From contig NZ_BKZV01000001.1 of the NCBI RefSeq assembly GCF_008974285.1, positions 853,319-917,318 on the forward strand: a stretch of 64,000 bases of DNA. The letters are read 5' to 3'. The position numbers and the translations under genes are program-made. The notes under the pieces are model-generated. The model saw only the letters and a list, made by a program, of their open reading frames with translations. It was not told where the DNA came from and did no database searches. Positions 50,838-59,988 of the stretch are shown in pieces. The stretch comes from Thermogemmatispora aurantia. Lineage in GTDB: Bacteria > Chloroflexota > Ktedonobacteria > Ktedonobacterales > Ktedonobacteraceae. Each line of letters opens with the position of its first letter. The first letter of the stretch is position 1.

Positions 50838-51644
50838 TTACAGAGCCGGGATTGAGGAGCGCAGGAAAGCGCCAATGGCATCAATGAATGCTTGTGGCTG
50901 CTCTAGATTGGAGAGATGAGCGGCCCGCGGAATCACCTGCAGCTGGGCCTGTGGGATGCGTGCCGCGTATTCCTGGGCCAGCGAAGGCGGCGAAAGCTGA
51001 TCCAGTTCGCCCACAACAACCAGCACCGGGCAACGAATGGTAGGCAATAGCCCACGCGCATCAGCCCGCTGAGCCATGCCGCGCGAGGCGGCGGCAATGC
51101 CCCGCGGTGTAGCCGCTGCAATCAAACGGCGCACCTGGGCCTCGACCTCGGGCCGCTGACGGAGCGTCTCTTCAGAGAGGAGGCGCGGGATCTGGAGATC
51201 GGCCACCGCTTCAACTCCCTGGGTTTCGGCCAGACGCGCCAGCTGCTCGCGATTGGCCTTCCCCTCCTCACTGTCAGGCTCCGGTCGCGTATCGGCCAGA
51301 ATCAGACCGCGGACACGCTGCGGATACTTGCGGAGAAAGGCAAAGGCCACATAGCCCCCCATCGACAGGCCACAGAGGACAGCCCCTTCCATACCCAGCC
51401 AGTCCATCAGTGCCGCCACATCGTCAGCCAGCGTCTCCATTGTCAGGATCTCACGATCGATCTCGCTCTCGCCGAAGCCGCGCCAATCAAGAGCGACCAG
51501 GCGATAGCGGCCTTCCCGCAGGAGTCCCTCCATCTCGCCCTGCCACATGCGGCGATTCAGTGGGAAAGCATGCAGAAAGAGCACAGGCAGACCTGCCCCA
51601 TGATCGTCATAGGCGATTTGGACGCCGTTGAGCCGTGCTTTCAT
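50838..51644 (-). CDS. Alpha/beta-hydrolase (3-oxoadipate enol-lactonase-like)
   Basis: A 268-residue alpha/beta hydrolase. Oxyanion-hole motif FLHAFPLNRRMW (23-34), the nucleophile elbow GLSMGGYVA near residue 96, the acidic residue in VVVGELDQLSPP near residue 216 and catalytic His in IPRAAHLSNLEQP near residue 245. This is close to 3-oxoadipate enol-lactonase/haloperoxidase-type hydrolases; the true substrate is uncertain. It is 100 bases downstream of lipA on the same strand and might be co-transcribed. Confidence 0.85.
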   Translation of the reverse strand: MKARLNGVQIAYDDHGAGLPVLFLHAFPLNRRMWQGEMEGLLREGRYRLVALDWRGFGESEIDREILTMETLADDVAALMDWLGMEGAVLCGLSMGGYVAFAFLRKYPQRVRGLILADTRPEPDSEEGKANREQLARLAETQGVEAVADLQIPRLLSEETLRQRPEVEAQVRRLIAAATPRGIAAASRGMAQRADARGLLPTIRCPVLVVVGELDQLSPPSLAQEYAARIPQAQLQVIPRAAHLSNLEQPQAFIDAIGAFLRSSIPAL

Positions 51645-51747
51645 GAGCAGCTTTCCCTCCTCAGTCGAAGTCTAGCGCGCGCCCCAGAGCGCGCTCTGCC
51701 TCTATGAGCATTGTCTCCGGGCCTGAGCCAGCCCCGCACCGGCATGC

Positions 51748-52620
51748 TCACCCGAGAGCCTCCTCGGCCTGCTCGTGAGCGTGATACGAGCTGCGCACAA
51801 AGGGGCCGGACTCTACATGACGGAAGCCCATCTTCTTCCCTTCCTCTTTGAGCGCAGCAAACTCTTCCAGCGGCACATAGCGCTGGATCGGCAGATGCTG
51901 GAAAGAGGGACGCAGGTACTGACCAATGGTGAGGATATCCACGTCATGAGCGCGTAAATCGCGCATGACCTCCAGCACCTCGTCCCAGCTTTCGCCAAGG
52001 CCAAGCATGAAGCCGGACTTGGTCGGAGCCGCTGGATTTAGCTCCTTCGCCCATTTGAGAACCTGCAGCGAGCGCTGGTAAACCGCCTGGGGCCGCACAC
52101 GACGGTAGAGGCGCGGGACTGTCTCCACATTGTGGTTGAAGACATCGGGTTTGGCGTCCATCACCACCTTGAGCGCATCGTAGTCTCCCTTGAAATCGGG
52201 CGTGAGCACCTCCACCTTGCAGCCGGGATTGAGGCGCCGAATCCAGCGAATGGTTGCGGCAAAGATGGAGGCCCCTCCATCTTTCAGCTCGTCGCGATTC
52301 ACTGAGGTCACTACGGCATAGCGCAGTCCCATCTGTCGCACGGCCTCCGCTACCCGCTTCGGCTCTTCCCAGTCTACTCCCAGGGGACGCCCCGTCTCAA
52401 CGGCACAGAAGCCACAGCTGCGGGTGCAGATGCGCCCCAGGATCATAAAGGTAGCCGTGCCATGTCCCCAGCATTCGCGGATGTTGGGACAGCGCGCCTC
52501 CTCGCAGACTGTGTGTAGCGCTTTGCTGCGCATGAGCCGCTTGATCTCTTCATAGCCCTCTCCCTCGGGCGGGCGCACACGTAACCACGAGGGGCGGCGC
52601 TCAGGGATAATGGTCGCCAT
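51748..52620 (-). CDS. lipA: Lipoyl synthase
   Basis: A 290-residue radical-SAM enzyme. The auxiliary cluster motif [12 protein letters not shown] (about residues 38-49) and the radical-SAM motif [10 protein letters not shown] (about 64-73) are both intact, followed by [11 protein letters not shown] and [15 protein letters not shown]. The terminal [16 protein letters not shown] carries the conserved Ser of the auxiliary cluster. It inserts two sulfur atoms into octanoyl side chains, making the lipoyl cofactor that the neighbouring E2 subunit needs, so its place after the E1-E2 genes is functionally coherent. Length is normal for the family. Confidence 0.97.
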   Translation of the reverse strand: MATIIPERRPSWLRVRPPEGEGYEEIKRLMRSKALHTVCEEARCPNIRECWGHGTATFMILGRICTRSCGFCAVETGRPLGVDWEEPKRVAEAVRQMGLRYAVVTSVNRDELKDGGASIFAATIRWIRRLNPGCKVEVLTPDFKGDYDALKVVMDAKPDVFNHNVETVPRLYRRVRPQAVYQRSLQVLKWAKELNPAAPTKSGFMLGLGESWDEVLEVMRDLRAHDVDILTIGQYLRPSFQHLPIQRYVPLEEFAALKEEGKKMGFRHVESGPFVRSSYHAHEQAEEALG

Positions 52621-52804
52621 GATCGTTCCTCTACTTCCTCTCTTGGCTTGGCTTCGGCTTCGCTTCGCTGGCTTCCTGGTCGGCTGGCCAACTGGCCCTT
52701 GCTTGCCAGCTTTAGCCTCGCCTACCAGGTTCGATCGAGCATTACCGCATTACCACATCGCCACTCTCCCTCTCTGCTCTACCCTTGCTCCACCAGCGGC
52801 ACCT

Positions 52805-54193
52805 TTAATAGACATCGATCTCCGATCCGTAGCTCTGCAGCTTGGCCCGCACGGCCTGCAGGAAGGTAGCGGCTCCAGCCCCATCGAGGATACGATGGTC
52901 AAAGGAGAGACAGAGATACATCATGTAACGAATGGCAATGGCGTCTTCCTCTGTCACCACCGGGCGCTTGACCACGGCATCCATGCTGAGAATAGCCGCA
53001 TGGGGCTGATTGATAATCGGTACCGATAGTATTGTACCAAAGGTACCCGGATTATTGACCACAAAGGTGCTCCCCTGCAGATCTTGCACCGTCAGACGAT
53101 TGCTGCGTGCCCGCTGTGCCACCTCGTTGAGGCGCCGCGCCAGGCCAGCAATGGTGTACTGATCGGCATCGTGAATGGTAGGCACAACCAGGCCGCTATC
53201 GGTGGCAACCGCCACCCCGAGATGGATGCGCTTCTTAACAATGATGCGGTTATCCTCAGTCCAGCTGGAGTTGATCAGCGGTACCTTACGAATACCTTCA
53301 CAGACCGCTTTCATGACGAAGGGCACGTAGCTGATACTGTAGCCCTCGCGCCTCTTGAACTCCTCTTTGTTACGCTCCAGCCAGCGCGCAATGGCGGTCA
53401 TATCGACCTCTACCACGGTGGTAGCATGGGGAGCGGTCCGCTTGCTACGCACCATGTGCTCAGCAATGGCCAGGCGCATCCGATCCGGGACGATGACTTC
53501 CTCATCCGGGCCAGCAGCCACCGGCTCCGGCCCCCTGGCAGCGACCGCCGCTGAGCTTGCGACAGTCACCGAGGAGGGCCTGGGCTGAGCGGCCACAGCC
53601 GCAGCGGGCACCTGCGCCGTCTGCGCGCTGCGCTGACGCTGGTCCAGATAAGCCAGGATGTCTTCTTTGCGTACCCGTCCCCCGATACCCGTGCCCTTGA
53701 TCTCGTTCAGATCGATGCCATGCTCGCGGGCAAGGCGCCGCGCCAGGGGCGAAATACGCTGACGCTCACGTTCGCCAGGCTGCTGGCCATCGTGTGGCTC
53801 CGCCGTCACGGCCTCAGCCTCTACGGAGAGGGCTGAGGTGCCACGCTGCACAGCAGCTGCAGAAGTTACCTGCTCAACCGCGGGCGTCGCCAGAGCTGCG
53901 GCTGCACGACTACTCTGGCTGGCACTCGCTTCCTCTGCGACTTCCGCCACTGCCCCTTCCTCCTCAATGAGAGCGATGGCGGTTCCGACTGGTACTGTCT
54001 GATCAGCTGGCACCAGGATTTTCACCAGCCGACCAGCGACGGGCGAAGGAAGTTCAGCATTGACCTTGTCAGTCACTACCTCGGCCAGAGCCTCATCCTT
54101 TTCCACATAATCGCCTTCGCGCTTGAGCCAGGCAGCGACGGTTCCTTCTGCAACTGACTCGCCGAGACGGGGGAATTTCACCGGCGTTGGCAT
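52805..54193 (-). CDS. 2-oxo acid dehydrogenase E2, dihydrolipoamide acyltransferase
   Basis: A 462-residue E2 subunit. Lipoyl domain at 1-78 with the attachment lysine at Lys43 in VVTDKVNAEL. An Ala/Thr/Gln-rich linker follows (about 80-140), then the peripheral-subunit-binding domain at about 143-182 (ISPLARRLAREHGIDLNEIKGTG). The catalytic core fills the rest, ending in the SFDHRILDGAGAATFL motif with His and Asp for acyl transfer. Which 2-oxo acid is used is not clear; the set is of the branched-chain or pyruvate type. It follows the E1 genes in the same direction, 160 bases away. Confidence 0.95.
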   Translation of the reverse strand: MPTPVKFPRLGESVAEGTVAAWLKREGDYVEKDEALAEVVTDKVNAELPSPVAGRLVKILVPADQTVPVGTAIALIEEEGAVAEVAEEASASQSSRAAAALATPAVEQVTSAAAVQRGTSALSVEAEAVTAEPHDGQQPGERERQRISPLARRLAREHGIDLNEIKGTGIGGRVRKEDILAYLDQRQRSAQTAQVPAAAVAAQPRPSSVTVASSAAVAARGPEPVAAGPDEEVIVPDRMRLAIAEHMVRSKRTAPHATTVVEVDMTAIARWLERNKEEFKRREGYSISYVPFVMKAVCEGIRKVPLINSSWTEDNRIIVKKRIHLGVAVATDSGLVVPTIHDADQYTIAGLARRLNEVAQRARSNRLTVQDLQGSTFVVNNPGTFGTILSVPIINQPHAAILSMDAVVKRPVVTEEDAIAIRYMMYLCLSFDHRILDGAGAATFLQAVRAKLQSYGSEIDVY

Positions 54194-54353
54194 AGTCCAC
54201 TCCTCGCAAACAATTACTCCATCAGTTTCCTTTCAGAGGGGAGCGAATTGCTCTCCCTTTCTCCTTTTACGCTTTCCCGGCTTCACGAACTCACTCACCC
54301 ACTCACTTACGCGCGTGGCCGCCCCCAATAACTAAAGAAAGGGCCTCGCCAAA

Positions 54354-55337
54354 CTAGTAAGCGGCGAGCTGGCGCGCGACGGCCACGATGCGCTCCACGC
54401 CAGGCAAGTAGGCCATCTCTAGAGGAGGGGCATAAGGATAGGGAGCGTCGGGAGCGGCCACTCGCATAATCGGGCCATCAAGATAGTCAAACAGCTCCTC
54501 GGCCAGCAGAGCCGCCAGCTCAGCCCCCACGCCACCGGTCAGTGTATCCTCATGCACAATCAGCACCTTATTGGTCCGCTTGACCGATTCCTTGATTGTC
54601 TCGCGATCGAGAGGAGTCAGGCTGCGCAGATCGACGACCTCGACCGCCAGACCGTCCTCAGTGGCGAGTTGCTCGGCAGCCTTGAGACACTGATGAACCA
54701 TTGCCCCATAGGTCAGCATCGTCATATGCCGACCGTGGCGACGGATAATGGCCTTTCCCAGTGGGACAATGTAGTCCTCACTGGGTAGCTCTTCGCGCAG
54801 CTCCGGCAGGCGATAGAGCAGCTTATGCTCCAGATACAGGACAGGATTGTTATCGCGGATCGCCGCCTTCAGCAGGCCCTTGGCATCGTAGGCGGTGGCT
54901 GGCATCACCACCTTAATTCCGGGCGTATGGAAGAACCAGGCTTCTGGACTGGCCGAATGAAAAGGGCCACCATGCGTGCCGCCGCCTGCGGGACCACGAA
55001 TCACCAGCGGCAAGGGGATTCCGGAGCGCCAGTACATTTTACAGGCCATGTTCACGATCTGATCGAAACCGCAGGTGATAAAATCGATATACTGCATTTC
55101 AGCGATCGGGCGCATTCCCATCAGGGCCGCCCCCACCGCCGAGCCAATGATCGCCGTCTCAGACATTGGCGTATCGATCACCCGCTCCGGGCCGAATTCC
55201 TCTAGAAAGCCGGCGCTCACCTTGAAGGCCCCGCCGTAGGTGCCCACATCCTCGCCAAGGAGGAAGACCGACTCGTCGCGCCGCATCTCTTCGCGAATCG
55301 CCTGGCTGATCGCTTCCAGATAGGTTACCGCAGTCAT
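54354..55337 (-). CDS. 2-oxo acid dehydrogenase E1 component, beta subunit
   Basis: A 327-residue E1-beta. Characteristic sequences: LLGEDVGTYGGAFKVSAGFLEEFGPERVIDTPMSE, YIDFITCGFDQIVNMACKM, RGPAGGGTHGGPFHSASPEAWFFHTPGIKVVMPAT, and VDLRSLTPLDRETIKESVKRTNKVLIVHE. Works with E1-alpha as a heterotetramer using thiamine diphosphate to decarboxylate the 2-oxo acid and hand the acyl group to lipoyl-E2. Its start overlaps the E1-alpha stop by four bases (ATGA), indicating translational coupling. Confidence 0.95.
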   Translation of the reverse strand: MTAVTYLEAISQAIREEMRRDESVFLLGEDVGTYGGAFKVSAGFLEEFGPERVIDTPMSETAIIGSAVGAALMGMRPIAEMQYIDFITCGFDQIVNMACKMYWRSGIPLPLVIRGPAGGGTHGGPFHSASPEAWFFHTPGIKVVMPATAYDAKGLLKAAIRDNNPVLYLEHKLLYRLPELREELPSEDYIVPLGKAIIRRHGRHMTMLTYGAMVHQCLKAAEQLATEDGLAVEVVDLRSLTPLDRETIKESVKRTNKVLIVHEDTLTGGVGAELAALLAEELFDYLDGPIMRVAAPDAPYPYAPPLEMAYLPGVERIVAVARQLAAY

Positions 55338-56428
55338 AGCTGAGTAACAGCCTCCTCTACTTGACTCATCGTGCAGAAAGGCCTCCCGGTGCGCGTATCC
55401 AGGGCGTTGACATAGCGTGGATCGGTCGCATCCGGCTCGCCGACAATAGCGATCGGGCCATCGGGAGCAAAGACATAGTCGGCCACGGTCGCCGGATCGG
55501 GCGGGGGACTGGCCTCGGCAAAGGCCACAGCGTCATCGACTACGCTGCGCACTCGGGCCTCAATCTCCCGGCGGCGCTCCGCGCTCAGCAGTCCTTGAGC
55601 CGTCAAATATTCCTCAAAGCGTCTGATGGGATCCCTGGCGAGCCATTCCTGGCGCAGAGCTGGCGGCACATAGTCGGCCTTATCAGCCTCGGAATGACCT
55701 CGGACGCGGAACGTACGACACTCGACGAGCGCTGGCCCCTGGCCACTGCGCGCATGAGCCACTGCCCGCCCCACTGCCTCCATCACCGCCAGCACGTCAT
55801 TACCGTCGACACTCTCGCCAGGCATGCCATAGGCCAGCGCTCGCTGGGCGAGCTGCTCGATGGCAAACTGCTTGACGGTCGGCGTCGAATAGGCATAGCC
55901 ATTATTCTCGATCACAAAGACCACGGGCAATCGTTGCACCGAGGCAAAATTGAGGGCCTCGTGAAAGGCCCCGGTACTGGTCGCCCCATCGCCACAGCTA
56001 GCCAGCACCACCGTTGAACGGCGGCGCATCTTCATGACCAGGGCGACGCCGCAGGCCACCGGCAGCGACTCGCCCAGCATACTGATCATAGGGACGACCC
56101 CATGATGCATATCGCCAATGTGCAATTGGCCGTCGCGTCCCAGCGTCGGAGCATTGCCGCGTGCCAACCACTGGCACATCACAGCGCGTGGCGAGACTCC
56201 CCGTACCAGATGCATGCCCAGATCCCGGTGCTGCGGTACAATGCAGTCCCCATCGCGCAGCGTCATCGCCGCCCCGACGGTCGTCGCCTCATGACCCTGC
56301 GCTGTATAGACCCCGCCGACAATGCGCCCCTGTAGAAAGAGGGTGCGCGTACGATCCTCCATAGCGCGGGTGAGGCGCATATAATAATAGATCTGCAACA
56401 GCAGGTCAGCCCGCTCCGCTTCGCTCAT
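55334..56428 (-). CDS. 2-oxo acid dehydrogenase E1 component, alpha subunit
   Basis: A 364-residue E1-alpha. The thiamine-diphosphate motif GDGATSTGAFHEALNFAS runs into VVFVIENNGYAYST (about residues 150-185). Other marks: GGVYTAQGHEATTVGAAM and RVRGHSEADKADYV, the phosphorylation-loop-like region. The E1-alpha/E1-beta/E2/lipA arrangement builds most of a 2-oxo acid dehydrogenase complex; an E3 gene is not in the window. ATG 56428 (MSEAERAD) is chosen; the upstream frame to 56695 is open but lacks family similarity. The GGAGGAG upstream is at a slightly long distance. Confidence 0.94.
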   Translation of the reverse strand: MSEAERADLLLQIYYYMRLTRAMEDRTRTLFLQGRIVGGVYTAQGHEATTVGAAMTLRDGDCIVPQHRDLGMHLVRGVSPRAVMCQWLARGNAPTLGRDGQLHIGDMHHGVVPMISMLGESLPVACGVALVMKMRRRSTVVLASCGDGATSTGAFHEALNFASVQRLPVVFVIENNGYAYSTPTVKQFAIEQLAQRALAYGMPGESVDGNDVLAVMEAVGRAVAHARSGQGPALVECRTFRVRGHSEADKADYVPPALRQEWLARDPIRRFEEYLTAQGLLSAERRREIEARVRSVVDDAVAFAEASPPPDPATVADYVFAPDGPIAIVGEPDATDPRYVNALDTRTGRPFCTMSQVEEAVTQL

Positions 56429-56721
56429 GATCTTCTGGGATACTCCTCCGCATTGTGATCGCCTGATCCCTGCCTGACGAGGGAGTGAGCGTCTATCTGG
56501 GTGGCCGACAACAGGCATCTCCAGCGACCAGCATCCAGCCCCTACCGGCGAGCGGTCTCGCCCTCCTCCTCCCCATCGCCCTTGCAGGGCAGCCCGGCCC
56601 GAACGGCAGCAAGCAGTGCGCTGCATAAGGGAAGATGTGCATCTGGTTGCCTGGCCGTGGCGATGGACGTGCCTGCCCCCATAAGTGTACCACAACGCGC
56701 TCCGTTGCGAGAATAGACGAC

Positions 56722-58548
56722 TCAGGTCCCCCGTCTCCTTGCTCGCGCTTGCTCTTCAAATGCCCGAATTTCCTGACGCAAACGACGAATACGCTCCCGA
56801 TAGGCATCTTCCGGCTGCCGTAGGTAGCCGGTTTTTTGGCTATCGCCCATGCTCACATGCCACTTGCGAAAGGCCAGGCCGATCTCCGCCTGATAGAGAG
56901 CTTTGACCCGTAACCACTGCCTGAAACCGTACTGCCAGAGGGCCTTGCGCTCCTGACGCGTGCGCTGAAAGGAATGCTGTAGTAAGGCGTACTCATCGAC
57001 TGTGACCACCCCATTGCTCACCTCGGAGGCCAGAAATTCGCGGATGATGGCCGCCTCCTGGGCCAGGGAGCGGATCAGCAGATAGAGCAGCAGCATCTGA
57101 ACCAGGAAAGGAGGAATATAGTCACAGATGATCGTCACCAGAGCTAGTATGGCCACATGCGTATTGCCAGGATTAGCCTGAACCTCTATGCCCGCCTGAA
57201 TGTCCACAAAATCGAAAAAGCTGTGCAGCATAACGGCCATGACATAGCCCAGTAAGGGCGTGATCACCTGCTGCCAGCGCGAGCGCGTGTGGCGCGTGTA
57301 GCCCAGCATCGAGCCAAAGCAGGCGGTAAAGGTCGGATGCCCCAGCCAGCCTAGCACAACACGATAGATAATCAGAAAGACCAGCGAGTTGCGATAACCG
57401 GTGGCGAAATAGCTGAAGTTCTCCACCAGGGCGAAGCCAGCCCCGATCATAGCTGAGTAGACAATACCGTCCGTGATATTATCGAACTGGTCGCGCAGCA
57501 CCAGAAAGAGCAGGAGCAGGCCCAGCCCTTTGACGGTCTCTTCAGTGAAACCGGCATTGAGACCCTGCAAGGCCGAGCGTAAAACCGTACTCGTACCCGG
57601 CGCCAGCAGGTTGAGAAGCACGCTATCGATCAGGCGTTCAATAAAGAAGGCGGTGGGGATGGCGATCACCATGCCCCAGAGAAAGGTAGCCAGACGAAGA
57701 TACCACGGTTCGCGCTCGAAGCGATCAATGAAGTTGACGAGCAGCAAGGTCCCGAGCGCAGGAACAAGAGGAATAGTGAGGGCCGCCAGCAGACTGGAAG
57801 CCCCATTCTGAGTGAGGGCATTGATGCCGATGAAACTGTTGAGAATGAGGGTGATGAGGGCACAGATGGCGAGGATGCTGAGTCCGACACCGGCCATAAG
57901 CCAGCGTATACGCCTCCCCAGTCGCGGCGAGAGAGCAAATTGCATGGTCACACCTGCTCCAAGCAGGCTCTCCTCCTCACTCTCCCTCTCGTCCCAGGGT
58001 TCACAGACTGCCGCCTCTCCTTCGCCCGGCGGTAAGGTGGCTGGAAGGGGGTTGCCAGGCGCAGATAACACTGCCTGGGGCTGAGCGCTCGGCAGCAGCT
58101 GCGTGACTTGCTCAGCATAGCTAGCCCGTGCCTGCTCTCTTGGCCCTTCGCTTCCTCCAACAACGGCCACATGGGGAGCCAGGAATTGGAGCATCGTGCT
58201 ACCTAAGACGATGAGGTCCTGCGAGCGCAGTGGGAAAGGCACATGCGAGGGAATGGCTTGCCCATTGACCCGGATCACGTTGTGGGGCGTCAGATTGATA
58301 ATGTACCAGCAGCCATCACTATCAAGCACCACCCGTGCATGCTCCCGCGAGACCGAGAGATCCATCAAGACGACGTCGTTGCTGAGGGCCCGCCCAATAC
58401 TGGTTTCACGTCGTGTCAGCACATGCACTAGCTGCTCATCGGGCAACCAGGCGGTAGGATAGGGCGTACGTATGGTCCAACCCCGCGTCGTCTGGGGTTG
58501 CAGGTGGGGCATGCGCACCACCCGTAGCACACCATAACTCTGGCTCAT
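56722..58548 (-). CDS. FHA-domain/PrsW-family intramembrane protease fusion
   Basis: A 608-residue fusion. The FHA domain occupies about residues 48-125: ETSIGRALSNDVVLMDLSVSREHARV, with the Arg, Ser and His of the phosphothreonine-binding site. A linker of about 80 residues leads to a multi-helix PrsW membrane domain (about 210-510) with the catalytic motifs EETVKGLGLLLLF, ENFSYFATGY, HPTFTACFGSMLGY and HSFFDFVDI. A charged, Arg-rich coiled tail of about 100 residues ends the protein. PrsW proteases cleave anti-sigma factors in Bacillus; the FHA domain could recruit a phosphorylated partner, which is inference. It is 241 bases upstream of no other gene in its direction and probably monocistronic. 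Confidence 0.87.
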   Translation of the reverse strand: MSQSYGVLRVVRMPHLQPQTTRGWTIRTPYPTAWLPDEQLVHVLTRRETSIGRALSNDVVLMDLSVSREHARVVLDSDGCWYIINLTPHNVIRVNGQAIPSHVPFPLRSQDLIVLGSTMLQFLAPHVAVVGGSEGPREQARASYAEQVTQLLPSAQPQAVLSAPGNPLPATLPPGEGEAAVCEPWDERESEEESLLGAGVTMQFALSPRLGRRIRWLMAGVGLSILAICALITLILNSFIGINALTQNGASSLLAALTIPLVPALGTLLLVNFIDRFEREPWYLRLATFLWGMVIAIPTAFFIERLIDSVLLNLLAPGTSTVLRSALQGLNAGFTEETVKGLGLLLLFLVLRDQFDNITDGIVYSAMIGAGFALVENFSYFATGYRNSLVFLIIYRVVLGWLGHPTFTACFGSMLGYTRHTRSRWQQVITPLLGYVMAVMLHSFFDFVDIQAGIEVQANPGNTHVAILALVTIICDYIPPFLVQMLLLYLLIRSLAQEAAIIREFLASEVSNGVVTVDEYALLQHSFQRTRQERKALWQYGFRQWLRVKALYQAEIGLAFRKWHVSMGDSQKTGYLRQPEDAYRERIRRLRQEIRAFEEQARARRRGT

Positions 58549-58789
58549 TGTTCATATGTTCCTGCGGCGATAGCTGTGTTGATCGTCAGTACATACCCTA
58601 CCTGTTCCCCACGCACTACGCCTTGGATGCCCTGCACACCCGGCTCAGGCCGCGTCGCTGCTATATAATGGTAGCATAGAAAGCGCAGGGAGAGTAAGCC
58701 ACCTGGCCGCAGAGGTGGCACTCCCGCCGTGCGCAGACGCCAGACTGTGAGCGGCGTAAGGGCCTACATTCAGTAGAGGGCTCCTCTTC

Positions 58790-59791
58790 CTAGAGAGGAC
58801 GCACTCGCCCCATACCCATAGGCGTTTTGTACCCTACGCCACAGTAGAAGGCTAAATAGGCGAGCAGCCAGAGCTGTTGCCGCACTGTTAGAGAAAGCCT
58901 CGTCGCCGGCGACGGCGCTGGGGCCGACGGGGGGTCAGGCCCGCGCAGGCGATAGACGCAACGTCCGATAAAGCCCGGCTGAACATGCGTAGAGAAATGC
59001 ACCTGATGCGGTCGCAGGTCATAGTCGTCGATAACAATACCATCGTCAAGAATATACTCTTCGATCAGCTCGGGCTGGACCAGCGCGGCCAGCTCGCGCG
59101 TTTCCGGTTCCTGGGCCACCAGCTCTTGCCAGCGCTTGGCCAGCCCGGGGAAGAGGTAGCGCGGCAAAGGCAACAGAGCATAATAGTTTCCATAAACCTT
59201 GTTGCGCGTGTTGATCCAGTTGAAAGTTGTGAGCGAATCAAATTCTAGAGTCATACGCTCGCAGCGCGCTGGCTGCAACAAGGCCGCCTGCTCAGCCAGA
59301 CCATGAAAGGTGGTGAAGCCGGTCCAGCGCGCAGGGTCGTCCGGGCTGGCAATGACTTCTTCGAGCAGAAAGACCTGACGCCCAATCTGCATGAAAGGCG
59401 AGCGTCGCAAATTTCCGCTCAAGTGGTTGAATTGAATAAGGGCCTTGTAGAAGTGTGGGAAGAGCTCGCCGAGCAGCAAGGTGATGCGGATCGTATAGGT
59501 TTTCTCCGGGCTGAGCGGGAGGTGCCGATTGTTGCGCTCCGCCTCTCTGACCTGGGCCGGCGGCAGCGGAAATTGCAGACTGGAGCAGGTGAAGAGGCGA
59601 CGCTTGTTTCCTTCGTGGAGGCGTGCAGAGACATCTGGGGCTGCACCACGCAGCCATTCGAGCCAGGCTCCATGTACCAGTTCTCCCGAAAACGGCATTA
59701 AGGTTCCAGGCTGCAATGGTCGCAATCGCAGATGCAGAGCATAAAGATCAGCTTTGAAGCTGCCCGGTGATGTTAGAGCTGTGGTTTCCAT
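58790..59791 (-). CDS. cas6: Solitary CRISPR endoribonuclease Cas6
   Basis: A 333-residue RAMP-type protein. The N-terminal ferredoxin-like half contains MPFSGELVHGAWLEWL and LHEGNKRRLFTCSSLQF; the middle has LFPHFYKALIQFN. The C-terminal half ends with PGFIGRCVYRL and, after a low-complexity insertion of Pro/Ala/Ser (about residues 290-302), LLAYLAFYCGVGYKTPMGMGRVRPL, which carries the glycine-rich loop of Cas6 (RNA-binding). Cas6 cuts pre-crRNA at repeats. No CRISPR array or other cas gene lies next to it in this window, so it must act in trans or on an array elsewhere. The nearby CARF genes are 35 kb away. AAGGGG ribosome site upstream of the ATG. Confidence 0.85.
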   Translation of the reverse strand: METTALTSPGSFKADLYALHLRLRPLQPGTLMPFSGELVHGAWLEWLRGAAPDVSARLHEGNKRRLFTCSSLQFPLPPAQVREAERNNRHLPLSPEKTYTIRITLLLGELFPHFYKALIQFNHLSGNLRRSPFMQIGRQVFLLEEVIASPDDPARWTGFTTFHGLAEQAALLQPARCERMTLEFDSLTTFNWINTRNKVYGNYYALLPLPRYLFPGLAKRWQELVAQEPETRELAALVQPELIEEYILDDGIVIDDYDLRPHQVHFSTHVQPGFIGRCVYRLRGPDPPSAPAPSPATRLSLTVRQQLWLLAYLAFYCGVGYKTPMGMGRVRPL

Positions 59792-59988
59792 GCTCGCCCC
59801 TTCCGAGAACTCTCATATATAGCTGTACCACAAGTTAATGGTTGCAACTGCCACAACTGTATGTTAGCATAAAATATGTATAACCTCTTGTCCAGCAGGA
59901 GTAGGAAAGGTGGCTGCAGACGGGACGGGGAGAAGCTCCTTTTCCGCTCCCAGGCATTGCCACATCGATCTAATGAGCAGAGAGAGAG

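Noticed and set aside
52725..52745. GGTTCGATC-like sequence resembling a tRNA T-loop
   Set aside because: No acceptor or anticodon stem can be formed around it.
59792..59988. Possible CRISPR repeat remnant upstream of cas6 (GTTGCAAC and CCACAA pairs)
   Set aside because: Only short repeats are present, with no 25-37-base unit and no spacers; too little for an array.
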